DNA of 64,000 bases from Pseudorhizobium tarimense (GTDB lineage Bacteria > Pseudomonadota > Alphaproteobacteria > Rhizobiales > Rhizobiaceae): contig NZ_JALJRA010000004.1 of assembly GCF_022968135.1 (NCBI RefSeq), positions 13,538 through 77,537 on the forward strand, in the 5' to 3' direction. Below the pieces are notes generated by a model. That model was given only the letters and a program-made list of their open reading frames with translations. It was not told the origin of the DNA and made no database searches. The position numbers were made by a program, and so were the translations under genes. Below, piece by piece: positions 1 through 9,822 of this stretch; position 1 is the first letter of the stretch; each line of letters starts with the position of its first letter.

Positions 1-2
1 AC

Positions 3-77
3 GCGCCCTTCGTCTATCGGTTAGGACGCCAGATTTTCATTCTGGAAAGAGGGGTTCGACTCCCCTAGGGCGTGCCA
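3..77 (+). tRNA. tRNA-Glu (TTC), copy 1
   Basis: Complete cloverleaf of 75 nt with encoded CCA. The acceptor GCGCCCT pairs with AGGGCGT (one G-U pair at the end). The anticodon stem CCAGA/TCTGG encloses the loop TTTTCAT, giving anticodon TTC. The T arm GAGGGGTTCGACTCCCC is canonical. It starts two bases inside the window, so its promoter is not visible. An identical copy lies 166 bp downstream. Confidence 0.97.
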
Positions 78-243
78 CCTTCCCCTTTATTAAGCTCCTG
101 ATTTACCTCGCGCTTGCCTTCTCAAGCAGCGATGTCTTTGAACCTTCTTCCCCGTCTTCCTTTTTGTCTTTTTGTGACGAAAACCGCAAATTCCCGCTTG
201 CGGGGAATCCGAGCCCTGACTATAAGGGCGCCACACCGCGCAC

Positions 244-318
244 GCGCCCTTCGTCTATCGGTTAGGACGCCAGATTTTCATTCTGGAAAGAGGGGTTCGA
301 CTCCCCTAGGGCGTGCCA
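244..318 (+). tRNA. tRNA-Glu (TTC), copy 2
   Basis: Identical in sequence to the copy at 3-77. The identity runs from 242 to 319 (78 nt, against 1-78), and may have extended further upstream of the window start. The 166-bp spacer between the copies holds no supported gene. A tandem pair of tRNA-Glu genes is plausible as a normal gene-dosage arrangement. Confidence 0.97.
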
Positions 319-339
319 CTTCTTCTTGAAATTCAACGG

Positions 340-2175
340 TCAAGCGGCTGGCGCCGCATCCAGGATGCGCAGCTGTATGCGCCGGTTTCCCTGCCACTGA
401 TCTCCGCTCAAACAGCCTGCGACGTGCAGCTGAGTTCCACGCCCGTTCAAGAGCAGGTTGCCGAGCGGCGTCTCTGCTGCCCGGAAGGCAATCGCATCGA
501 CACAGGTACCGTCGGCCGCCTGAAGCACCGCCTTCACATGCGCGGTGCCGATCAGACGCGCGTCCTTCACCCGGTGCGCCGGCATCGCAAAGATCGGCTG
601 CGGGTGACCCGAACCATAGGGCCCAGCCTGCTCCAGTTGATCAAACAGGTCCAGCGTTGCGCCGGATGCAGAAAGCGCTCCGTCTATCTTCAGCACATGA
701 TTTGCAACGAGGCCGGGAACGACTTCGCCTGTGGCCTCGTCGAAGAACCCGCGCAACTGACCGAGCTTCGGTTTCTCCACGGTCAGGCCGGCAGCCATTG
801 CGTGGCCTCCACCCTTGACGAGCAGGCCTTGATCCACCGCAGCGCGCACCATCTTGCCCATGTCGAAGCCGTTGATCGACCGACCGGAGCCCGTGCCCTT
901 GCCGGAAGGATCGAAGGCGATTGCGAAGGCCGGCCGCTTGAACTTCTCCTTCAGGCGCGCCGCCAGCAGACCGACGATCCCCGGATGCCAATTGTCGCGC
1001 GCCGTCACCAGCACGCTCGCCGTTTCCCCATCGCCATATTCCGCCATCACTTCGGCTTCGGCTTCCGCCAGCATCGCCTGCTCCATCGCCTGGCGTTCGC
1101 GATTGAGCTCGTCCAGCCGTCCCGCGATTTCCTCGGCTGCGGCAGCATCGTCAAGCGTCAGCAAACGACTACCGAGAGCCGCGTCACTGATGCGACCGCC
1201 AGCATTGATCCGGGGACCAACCAGAAAGCCAAAATGATAGGGCGTCACGGGCCCTCCAAGGCCAGCCTTCTTGAACAGCGCTGCCAGACCGGCATTGTTC
1301 ATGTGGCGGGCCGCAATCAGACCCTTGACCACGAAGGCTCGGTTGAGACCCTTGAGCGGTACGACGTCGCAAACTGTCGCAAGAGCCACGAGGTCCAGCC
1401 AGCGCAGGAGATCAAGCGAGGCGGCCAACGGGTGGCCCCGCTCCCGCAGCATCCGGGCTGTTGCCACGAGCACCATGAAGACAACACCGGCGGCACAAAG
1501 ATGCCCCTGCCCCGACAGGTCGTCCTCCCGATTCGGGTTAACGAGCGCATAGCAGGGCGGAAGCGCGTGAGACAACTGGTGATGGTCGATCACCACGACG
1601 TCACAGCCTGCCTCCTGCGCCGCCGCCAGCGCATCGTGGCTCGTCGAACCGCAGTCGACGGTGACGATCAGGCTCGCGCCGTTCGCAATCAGCTGACGGA
1701 CCGCCGGCGGATTGGGGCCGTAGCCCTCGAAAATGCGGTCCGGGATGTAGATCTCGGCGTCCTGCCCGAAGTGCGCGAGAAACCGGTGCAGAAGCGCCGA
1801 AGATGACGCACCGTCCACGTCATAGTCGCCAAAGATCGCCACCTTCTCGCCTCGCTTGATTGCGTGCGACAGCCGCGCGGCAGCCTTCTCGCAGTCGGTC
1901 AGCGTGAAAGGCTCCGGCATCAACGAGCGGATTGTCGGGTCGAGAAAAGCCGGCGCCTTGTCGAGTTCGACGCCACGCCCGGCAAGAACTCTGGCGACGA
2001 GATCGGGGATACCGTGAACCTGAGAAATGGCGAGCGCCCGGTTCTGCGCTGCTTGGTCGAGACGCGAGACCCAGCGCTGATTGCAGACAGAACGCTCCAC
2101 GTTCAGGAACGCGCGCGGTACCGGATCGACTTGAGTATCGGTCGAGGGAATGGTGGGAAGGTGCCTCACGGTCAT
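340..2175 (-). CDS. recJ: Single-stranded-DNA-specific exonuclease RecJ
   Basis: 5'-3' ssDNA exonuclease of the DHH phosphoesterase superfamily, used in RecF-pathway repair and mismatch repair in the cytoplasm. The 611-residue protein shows motif I GDYDVDG (residues 116-122), VDCG near 173 and the DHH triad VIDHH (196-199). DHHA1 and OB-type regions follow, including GGGHAMAAG. Length is typical for alphaproteobacterial RecJ. It lies 106 bp downstream of hom on the same strand and probably shares its transcript. The ribosome-binding site at this ATG is weak, so a start slightly further in is possible. Confidence 0.95.
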   Translation of the reverse strand: MTVRHLPTIPSTDTQVDPVPRAFLNVERSVCNQRWVSRLDQAAQNRALAISQVHGIPDLVARVLAGRGVELDKAPAFLDPTIRSLMPEPFTLTDCEKAAARLSHAIKRGEKVAIFGDYDVDGASSSALLHRFLAHFGQDAEIYIPDRIFEGYGPNPPAVRQLIANGASLIVTVDCGSTSHDALAAAQEAGCDVVVIDHHQLSHALPPCYALVNPNREDDLSGQGHLCAAGVVFMVLVATARMLRERGHPLAASLDLLRWLDLVALATVCDVVPLKGLNRAFVVKGLIAARHMNNAGLAALFKKAGLGGPVTPYHFGFLVGPRINAGGRISDAALGSRLLTLDDAAAAEEIAGRLDELNRERQAMEQAMLAEAEAEVMAEYGDGETASVLVTARDNWHPGIVGLLAARLKEKFKRPAFAIAFDPSGKGTGSGRSINGFDMGKMVRAAVDQGLLVKGGGHAMAAGLTVEKPKLGQLRGFFDEATGEVVPGLVANHVLKIDGALSASGATLDLFDQLEQAGPYGSGHPQPIFAMPAHRVKDARLIGTAHVKAVLQAADGTCVDAIAFRAAETPLGNLLLNGRGTQLHVAGCLSGDQWQGNRRIQLRILDAAPAA

Positions 2176-2281
2176 GAAGCTTTACTAGACCATCCCCCGG
2201 AGAAACGGAATCACTTTAACTGCAAGACACACTCGCATATTGCTGATGATCTTGCGCGCGATGTCAGCAAACAGAACGAGG

Positions 2282-3607
2282 CTAGAACGCCTTCGGCCGC
2301 TCGATGCGGATGACCTGCGGCTCGCCGACGAGATAGCTCTCGCCCTTGATTGCCGTCACCGCGTTGCGAACCGATTCCTCCGTCGTGGCATGCGTCACGA
2401 GGATGATCGTCTTGGAGCCCGCCGCGGCCTGCGGCTGAGGGCTCGCGCGTTGGACGATCGATTCCAGCGAAATGTTGTTTTCGGCCATACGGCTGGCGAC
2501 GCTGGCGAAAACGCCGGTGCGATCGGCGACGGTAAGGCGGATGAAGTAACCGCCCTCATGGCTTCTCATCCGCGCCTTTACATAAGGAGCCAGTGCCTTG
2601 GCGGGCGTCCCGAGAACCGGCACCCGCTGTTCCCCGGGACGGCTCTTGGCGATGTCGGCAATGTCGCCAAGGACGGCAGATGCCGTGGCGTCTCCGCCGG
2701 CGCCGGGGCCGACCATCAACAATTCGCCGAGGATATCCGACTCGATCGCCACGGCATTCGTTACACCGTCGACCTGAGCGATCACGGTATCGCGCGGCAC
2801 CATGGTCGGATGAACCCGCTGCTCGATGCCACTTTCCGTCTTCTGCGCCACGCCGAGCAGCTTGATGCGGTATCCGAGATCCGCCGCCGCCTCGATGTCC
2901 TGGATCGAGATGTTGCTGATGCCTTCGAGATAGATCTCATCCGCCGCGATCTGCGTGCCGAAGGCGAGCGTCGTCAGGATGGCCAGCTTGTGCGCCGTAT
3001 CGTTCCCCTCGATGTCGAAGGTCGGATCGGCTTCAGCGTATCCGAGACGCTGTGCTTCCCGCAGGCAGTCCTGGAAGCTCAGCCCTTCCTTTTCCATCCG
3101 CGTCAGGATGTAATTGCAGGTGCCGTTCATGATGCCGTAGACGCGCGATACCTTGTTTCCGGTCAGCGATTCCCGTAGCGCCTTGATGACTGGGATGCCG
3201 CCCGCAACGGCAGCCTCGAAGTTCAGAAGGACGCCCTTTTCCTCCGCGAGTGCGGCCAGCTCAACGCCATGCTTTGCGAGCAGCGCCTTGTTGGCCGTCA
3301 CCACGTGGAGACCCCGCTCGAGCGCGGCCCGAACGGCTTGGTCAGCCGCCCCTTCAGCGCCACCGATCAACTCGACGAAGACGTCAATGTCGGCTTCGGT
3401 CGCCATCGCTTCGGCGGAGCCGAACCAGGTGATATCGGAAAGGTCCACGCCCCGGTCCCGCGACCGGTCTCTGGCACTCAATGCGCCGATCTCGATCGCC
3501 CGTCCGCAGGTCACCGCAAGCTCTTCTGCCCGCTCTCTGATGATCCGGACGAGCGAGGCACCGACGGTACCAAGACCCGCAATGCCGACTTTGAGGGCGT
3601 CTGCCAT
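2282..3607 (-). CDS. hom: Homoserine dehydrogenase
   Basis: NAD(P)H-dependent reduction of aspartate semialdehyde to homoserine, the branch point to threonine and methionine. 441 residues: N-terminal Rossmann motif GIAGLGTVGASL (residues 8-19), the family signature ADPTFDIEGNDTAHKLAIL in the catalytic domain, and a C-terminal ACT domain (about 355-430) that usually gives threonine feedback inhibition. It is monofunctional, with no aspartokinase domain. The start has AGGAAG just upstream. It lies 48 bp after the AlaC-type aminotransferase, so the two probably form an amino-acid operon continuing into recJ. Confidence 0.95.
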   Translation of the reverse strand: MADALKVGIAGLGTVGASLVRIIRERAEELAVTCGRAIEIGALSARDRSRDRGVDLSDITWFGSAEAMATEADIDVFVELIGGAEGAADQAVRAALERGLHVVTANKALLAKHGVELAALAEEKGVLLNFEAAVAGGIPVIKALRESLTGNKVSRVYGIMNGTCNYILTRMEKEGLSFQDCLREAQRLGYAEADPTFDIEGNDTAHKLAILTTLAFGTQIAADEIYLEGISNISIQDIEAAADLGYRIKLLGVAQKTESGIEQRVHPTMVPRDTVIAQVDGVTNAVAIESDILGELLMVGPGAGGDATASAVLGDIADIAKSRPGEQRVPVLGTPAKALAPYVKARMRSHEGGYFIRLTVADRTGVFASVASRMAENNISLESIVQRASPQPQAAAGSKTIILVTHATTEESVRNAVTAIKGESYLVGEPQVIRIERPKAF

Positions 3608-3655
3608 GATGAACTTCCTGGATATTGGGAGGCGCCCGTGAACCGGCCGCCGAGA

Positions 3656-4876
<1,221 letters not shown>

Positions 4877-4976
4877 AAATCTCCCCGTGGAAGCACGCGC
4901 GGTATCTGACCGCGCGGGGATATCGCCCAAATCGGCGATTTCGTGGTTTGAAACCAAACCGCCCGAAAGGCAAGCG

Positions 4977-5375
4977 CTAATTGGCGATTGCAGCTTCCGC
5001 TTCGGCGGCATGCTGTGCCGCGAGCCTGCGCAGTTCTGCCAGCCGTTGTTGGTACTCCGCTTCCGACACATGTCCATTGGCACGTGCTTGCGCCAGCGCC
5101 GAAAGTTGAGCCTCCGTACCGGCCGCCTGCTCGTCCGCGATCTGCGTGTTGGCGGCGGTCAGCTGCGGGCCGAAGGTTGGATAGGTGCCCGTGTTGCGCT
5201 TGGCGAGCGGCCGGCCTTCGGGAGCGCCCTGCCCCGATACCACGATTGCCTGCGGCGCCGTGTTCGGTATCCCGTCGTCGAGCGCAAAGCTGTTGCAGCC
5301 CGCCAGGAGAATCGGCAGCGTGCCGACACACAGGAATAGGGGCAGCGAAGCCGCCCGGCGCCTCAGTTCTTCCAT
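4977..5375 (-). CDS. Small lipoprotein with SHOCT-like C-terminus
   Basis: 132-residue protein with a short basic N-terminus, a hydrophobic stretch and a lipobox ILLAGC, so it is predicted to be lipid-modified and anchored in the envelope. The middle is low-complexity. The last ~40 residues (LSALAQARANGHVSEAEYQ and following) form a short helical hairpin resembling the SHOCT oligomerisation motif; that likeness is inferred. An ATG at 5474 would place about 33 residues ahead of the signal peptide and was rejected. It is divergent from phaC, so the two probably share the 131-bp intergenic promoter region. Function unknown. Confidence 0.72.
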   Translation of the reverse strand: MEELRRRAASLPLFLCVGTLPILLAGCNSFALDDGIPNTAPQAIVVSGQGAPEGRPLAKRNTGTYPTFGPQLTAANTQIADEQAAGTEAQLSALAQARANGHVSEAEYQQRLAELRRLAAQHAAEAEAAIAN

Positions 5376-5506
5376 CGCATCCGCCCAATTTTCGGCGTTC
5401 AAAAAGTCGACGCGCGCGGCGTCATTCGCTGGCACTTGTAAGCATTTTCCGGCACTATGTACAAAAGAAATCAAACCACAAGAACACTTCTGTCGCGGAG
5501 GACCGG

Positions 5507-7351
5507 TTGACTGACAAGAGGGAGGAGAAGCAGTCGGGGGAGCAAACCTTCCCCGGCTTTGATCCGCAGTCCGTCGAAGCCTATATGGTGAAGGATCCGG
5601 CGGCGCTCGCCGTCAACCTGGCGCGTGCGCTCGAACACGTTGGTCAGGCCGCGTCCCAATGGCTGGATGCCCGTGAGGCCGGAGAGCCCACCGACCCCTC
5701 GGCCGATCCCGTCACCGATATGGTGAAGACACTTTCCGAGGTGGCGCAGTACTGGGTCTCGGATCCGAAACGGACGCTTGAAGCACAGTCGCTGCTCTTC
5801 TCCAGCTATATGGCGATCTGGACGCGGACCCTCTCGAAGTTTGCCGGTCAGGAGGTAGCAGAGCCCGAGAACCTGCCGCAGGACAAGCGCTTCGCTCACG
5901 AGGAATGGATCAAGAACCCCTTCTTCGCCTTCCTCCGACAGGTCTATCAGGTCACTGCATCCTGGGCCGAAAAGCTGGTAGCCGAGGCGGAGGGGCTCGA
6001 CGAACATACGCGCCATAAGGCGGCCTTCTACATCCGGCAGATGACTGCTGCCCTGTCGCCCGCCAACTTCGCGCTGACCAATCCAGAGGTTTACCGCGAG
6101 ACGGTGGCCAGCAGCGGCGCCAATCTCGTCCAGGGCATGCGGATGCTTGCGGAAGACATGGCGGCTGGCGGCGGCGAACTGCGGCTGCGGCACACCGACC
6201 ATACGAAGTTCAAGATCGGGGAGAACCTCGCCCTCACTCCCGGCAAGGTGATCGCCCAGAGCGATCTCTGCGAAGTCATCCAGTACGACCCGAGCACGGA
6301 GACCGTGCTGAAGCGGCCCCTGCTGATCGTGCCGCCATGGATCAATAAGTTCTACATCCTGGATCTGACGCCACAGAAGAGCTTCATCAAGTGGTGCGTG
6401 GAGCAGGGACACACCGTCTTCGTCATCTCATGGGTCAATCCCGACATTCGGCACGCGGCGAAGGATTGGGAGGCCTATATCGAGGAAGGCGTCGATTTCG
6501 CGCTCGAGACGGTGGAGAAGGCGACGGGGGAGGAAAAGGTCAATGCCATCGGCTATTGCGTCGGCGGCACGCTGCTTGCGGCAACCCTCGCCCTGCATGT
6601 CCGCCGCAAGAACAGCCGGATTGCCTCGGCCACCTTCCTGACGACACAGGTCGACTTTACGCTTGCCGGCGATTTGAAGGTCTTCGTTGATGAGGAGCAG
6701 CTGACGGCGATCGAAAAGCAGATGCACAAGACCGGCTATCTGTCCGGGTCCAAAATGGCCACCGCCTTTAACATGCTGCGCGCCTCGGAGCTCATCTGGC
6801 CGTATGTCGTCAACAACTACCTGATGGGCAAAGAGCCGATGCCCTTCGACCTTCTCTACTGGAACGCCGATTCCACCCGCATGGCTGCCGCCAATCACGC
6901 GTTCTACCTGCGCAACTGCTACCTCGACAACACGCTGAGCAAGGGCGAGATGAAGCTCGCAGGCGAGGTCATCTCGCTGAAGGACGTCAAGATCCCGATC
7001 TACAACCTCGCCACCCGCGAAGATCACATCGCGCCGCCTCGCTCCGTGTTTAAAGGCTCCTCGCTCTTCGGCGGGCGTGTCGAGTTCGTGCTGAGCGGCT
7101 CCGGCCATATTGCAGGCGTCGTCAACCCGCCCGAAAAGCAGAAGTACCAGTACTGGACCAACGGAAAGCCGATCGGCGGATTCGATGACTGGGTGAAGAA
7201 GGCGCGAGAAACGAAGGGGTCCTGGTGGCCGCACTGGCATGCTTGGATCGAGAAGCGGAATGGGGTGCGCGTCGCTGCTCGCAAGCCGGGCGGGGATGCG
7301 CTCAACGCAATAGCCGATGCGCCTGGCACATTTGTTCTGGAGCGGGTATAG
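5507..7351 (+). CDS. phaC: Class I poly(3-hydroxyalkanoate) synthase
   Basis: Polymerises 3-hydroxyacyl-CoA into PHB/PHA at the granule surface. 614 residues from a TTG start at 5507, chosen because GGAGG (5497-5501) lies 5 bases upstream; the open frame runs further up but that part overlaps the divergent lipoprotein. The N-terminal PhaC_N domain is followed by an alpha/beta-hydrolase fold. The lipase-like box GYCVGG holds nucleophile Cys351, and catalytic Asp (TREDHIAP) and His (SGSGHIAG) are visible. A phasin lies about 20 kb away at 27.5 kb. Confidence 0.95.
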   Translation: MTDKREEKQSGEQTFPGFDPQSVEAYMVKDPAALAVNLARALEHVGQAASQWLDAREAGEPTDPSADPVTDMVKTLSEVAQYWVSDPKRTLEAQSLLFSSYMAIWTRTLSKFAGQEVAEPENLPQDKRFAHEEWIKNPFFAFLRQVYQVTASWAEKLVAEAEGLDEHTRHKAAFYIRQMTAALSPANFALTNPEVYRETVASSGANLVQGMRMLAEDMAAGGGELRLRHTDHTKFKIGENLALTPGKVIAQSDLCEVIQYDPSTETVLKRPLLIVPPWINKFYILDLTPQKSFIKWCVEQGHTVFVISWVNPDIRHAAKDWEAYIEEGVDFALETVEKATGEEKVNAIGYCVGGTLLAATLALHVRRKNSRIASATFLTTQVDFTLAGDLKVFVDEEQLTAIEKQMHKTGYLSGSKMATAFNMLRASELIWPYVVNNYLMGKEPMPFDLLYWNADSTRMAAANHAFYLRNCYLDNTLSKGEMKLAGEVISLKDVKIPIYNLATREDHIAPPRSVFKGSSLFGGRVEFVLSGSGHIAGVVNPPEKQKYQYWTNGKPIGGFDDWVKKARETKGSWWPHWHAWIEKRNGVRVAARKPGGDALNAIADAPGTFVLERV

Positions 7352-7360
7352 CCGCGGATA

Positions 7361-8080
7361 ATGAGGTTCGATCCGCCGCTTGTACCCGCAACGCTCGTTC
7401 AGCGCTACAAGCGCTTCCTGTTTGATGCCGTGCTCGATGACGGCACGCCGATTACCGGCTCCTGCCCCAACACCGGATCGATGCGCGGCCTGACGAGGCC
7501 CGGCTCCCGCATCTGGATGTCGCTCCACGACAGCCCAACGCGAAAGTACCGCCACATGCTGGAGATGGTGGAGGCGGACAGGACACTGGTCGGCATCAAC
7601 ACCGGGCTGCCGAACCGTCTGGCCGAAGAGGCGCTCCTGGCGGGCCTTGTCCCATCGCTCGATGGCTACGGCACCCTCCGTCGTGAGCAACGATATGGCA
7701 CGAATTCCCGCATCGACATCCTTCTGACGGAGCCTGGCCGCCCGGATGCCTATGTCGAAGTGAAGAACGTGCACTTCATCCGCAAGGCTGGTCTCGCCGA
7801 ATTTCCGGATACAGTCACAAAGCGCGGCACGAAGCATCTGGAAGAGATGGCGCGGATGGTGACGCAAGGTCATCGTGCCATCATGCTCTATATCATCCAA
7901 CGATCCGATTGTGATGCGATGAGCCTTTGCGAAGACCTCGATCCGACCTATGTCGAGGGCTTCCGGCGCGCAGCAAAGCAAGGCGTGGAAGCCTATGCCC
8001 TTCGCTGCCGCGTAGCGCCGCAAGAAATCGTCGCGACCGACCTGGTCGCAATAGACGAACTGCGGGCGTGTGCGTTATGA
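7361..8080 (+). CDS. sfsA: SfsA family DNA-binding/nuclease-like protein
   Basis: 239 residues matching the SfsA (sugar fermentation stimulation) family along its length. It has an N-terminal OB-like region, then a nuclease-type core with the conserved ARR-like SRIDILL and VEVKNVHF segments. In E. coli SfsA was linked to maltose metabolism and binds DNA; the biochemical role remains unclear. The start lies only 9 bp after the phaC stop and the gene ends 25 bp before map, so co-transcription phaC-sfsA-map is likely. Confidence 0.9.
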   Translation: MRFDPPLVPATLVQRYKRFLFDAVLDDGTPITGSCPNTGSMRGLTRPGSRIWMSLHDSPTRKYRHMLEMVEADRTLVGINTGLPNRLAEEALLAGLVPSLDGYGTLRREQRYGTNSRIDILLTEPGRPDAYVEVKNVHFIRKAGLAEFPDTVTKRGTKHLEEMARMVTQGHRAIMLYIIQRSDCDAMSLCEDLDPTYVEGFRRAAKQGVEAYALRCRVAPQEIVATDLVAIDELRACAL

Positions 8081-8105
8081 ACGGTCAGGCAACGAGAACG
8101 AGCAG

Positions 8106-8942
8106 ATGGTGAATTATATCGACGCGTTGGCGGCGCCGCTGAAGAATACGGGCGCAATTCGCCTCTACAGCGCAGAGGACTTTGCCGGCATGCGCAAGGC
8201 GAGCCTGCTGACGGCGCGCTGCCTGGATGAACTGGCCTCGATCGTCAAACCCGGGGTGACCACCAACGAGATCGACCGCTTCGTCTTCCAGTTCGGAATG
8301 GACCACGGTGCGCTGCCGGCGACGTTGAACTACCGCGGCTACAAATACTCCGTCTGCACTTCCATCAACCATGTCGTCTGTCATGGCATGCCGGACGACA
8401 AGCCGCTGAAGGAAGGCGAGATTGTCAACGTCGATGTCACCTACGTCCTTGACGGCTGGCATGGCGATTCAAGCCGCATGTATCCCGTCGGACAGATCAA
8501 GCGCGCTGCCGAACGCCTGCTGGAAGTCACCTACGAGTGCCTGCTGCGCGGGATCGCAGCGGTCCGGCCAGGTGCCCGGACAGGCGCCATCGGCCAGGCG
8601 ATTCAGACCTATGCCGAGGCAGAACGCTGCTCCGTCGTCCGCGATTTCTGCGGCCACGGCGTAGGACGCCTTTTCCACGACACGCCGAACATCCTGCATT
8701 ATGGCCGTGCCGATGAAGGACCAGAGCTGCGCGAGGGCATGATCTTCACCATCGAGCCGATGATCAATCTCGGCAAGCCGCACGTAAAGGTGCTGTCGGA
8801 CGGCTGGACGGCCGTCACGCGCGACCGCTCGCTGTCGGCGCAATACGAGCATGCCGTCGGCGTCACCGCCACCGGCTGCGAAATCTTCACGCTTTCGCCA
8901 GCCGGCCTCGACCGCCCTGGCCTGCCGCCCTTGAAGGGATAG
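8106..8942 (+). CDS. map: Type I methionine aminopeptidase
   Basis: Removes N-terminal methionine from nascent proteins. 278 residues from the ATG at 8106; an upstream in-frame start at 8070 would overlap sfsA and adds residues outside the family. Metal ligands of the pita-bread fold are visible: the Asp in VNVDVTY, Asp in GWHGDSS, His in FCGHGVGR, Glu in FTIEPM and the final Glu in QYEHAVGV. The N-terminal zinc-finger extension of eukaryotic enzymes is absent, as expected. It is followed 3 bp later by the remains of radC. Confidence 0.95.
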   Translation: MVNYIDALAAPLKNTGAIRLYSAEDFAGMRKASLLTARCLDELASIVKPGVTTNEIDRFVFQFGMDHGALPATLNYRGYKYSVCTSINHVVCHGMPDDKPLKEGEIVNVDVTYVLDGWHGDSSRMYPVGQIKRAAERLLEVTYECLLRGIAAVRPGARTGAIGQAIQTYAEAERCSVVRDFCGHGVGRLFHDTPNILHYGRADEGPELREGMIFTIEPMINLGKPHVKVLSDGWTAVTRDRSLSAQYEHAVGVTATGCEIFTLSPAGLDRPGLPPLKG

Positions 8943-8945
8943 CCG

Positions 8946-9672
8946 ATGAACAATCGTCCCGCCCCTCCCGATGACGGTGCAATGCCAGCCATGGATGAGG
9001 GCCTGGACGAACGCGGCTTCTTTGCGGAGCAGCCTCCGAAGCCCGCAACGCTGAACCCCGCAACGCTGAACCCCGCAACGCTGAAGCGCGGGCTGCTGGC
9101 AAAGCCGGAAGAGAAGCAGGCTCATTATCACGGGCATCGGGACCGGCTGAGGGCACGAACGGCGACGGCGCGCTGGCAGGCGTCTTCGGTGCCCTCACCT
9201 CGCTTCTCCAGGAGGTCGACGGCATCGGCGAAGCGGTAGCCCTCGATCTGAAGCTTGTTTCCACGGTCGCGCACCGGATGCTGAAAAGCGAGCTTCGCGG
9301 CAAGCAGGTTCTCTCCTCCTGGTCTCCGTCATCGACGGTTGCCACGCGCCCATCGTCTATGACTCGTGAGAACAGTTCCGGATCCTCTTCCTCGACAAGC
9401 GAAATACCCTGATAGCCGACGAGATCCAGGGGCGGGCACGGTGGACCATACGCCGGTTTATCCGCGCGAGGTGGTCCGCCGTGCGCTGGAGCTTTCTGCA
9501 ACCGCCATCATCCTCGTCCACAACCATCCGAGTGGCGAGTCGACACCGTCGCGCGCCGATATCGATATGACCCGCACGATCATCGAAACGGCAAGCCGGC
9601 ATCACCGTCCACGACCACATCATCATCGGCAAGGACGGCCACGCCACCCTGAAGCGGCTGAGGCTGATCTAA
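8946..9672 (+). pseudogene. radC: radC (JAB/MPN domain) pseudogene, multiply disrupted
   Basis: Recognisable RadC segments are spread over all three forward frames. The N-terminus starts at 8946 and runs to HGHRDRLR. About 20 codons of the helix-hairpin region are then lost near 9155, and the frame changes to [18 protein letters not shown] further frame change near 9325 and an in-frame stop at 9366-9368 follow. The frame then resumes with [28 protein letters not shown] and the JAB signature [10 protein letters not shown], with another frame change near 9595 before [15 protein letters not shown] and a stop at 9670. No continuous product is possible. The metal-binding HNHPSG core itself is still intact. 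Confidence 0.9.
9042..9086 (+). repeat. Three tandem 15-bp repeats inside radC
   Basis: Three consecutive copies of CCCGCAACGCTGAAC (the last ends in G), coding for a Pro-Ala-Thr-Leu-Asn reiteration in the N-terminal region of the broken radC. The repeat keeps frame, so it is a slippage expansion in coding sequence and not one of the inactivating lesions. Confidence 0.93.
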
Positions 9673-9822
9673 GGCTCCGCCCTCGCCTTTCCCAGCCGCA
9701 ATGCGAACAAAGGCGGCCTTCGACCGTTTTCCTCCAGGCGCCTCAATCAAACCGTAAGACAAGCCTGATACTGATGCAGCAGCAGCGGCGGTCGCCGCCG
9801 GAATGACCAAGCGGAGCAATCC

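Noticed and set aside
313..1806. Long open frames antisense to recJ, hom, the aminotransferase, clpA and others
   Set aside because: High GC content gives long antisense frames throughout; none has family-like motifs or ribosome-binding sites, while the opposite strand encodes well-known proteins.
5376..5506. A sigma-54 promoter before phaC (TGGCACTTGTAAGCAT)
   Set aside because: The GG and GC elements are one base too close compared with the -24/-12 consensus, and the TTGC element is missing.
4988..5506. A 173-residue N-terminal extension of PhaC
   Set aside because: The frame is open, but the extension is antisense to the lipoprotein gene and lacks similarity to PHA synthases; TTG at 5507 has an excellent ribosome-binding site and gives the usual length.
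9042..9086. CRISPR-like repeats
   Set aside because: Three 15-bp units without spacers, coding in frame within radC; no CRISPR array or cas gene was seen in the window.
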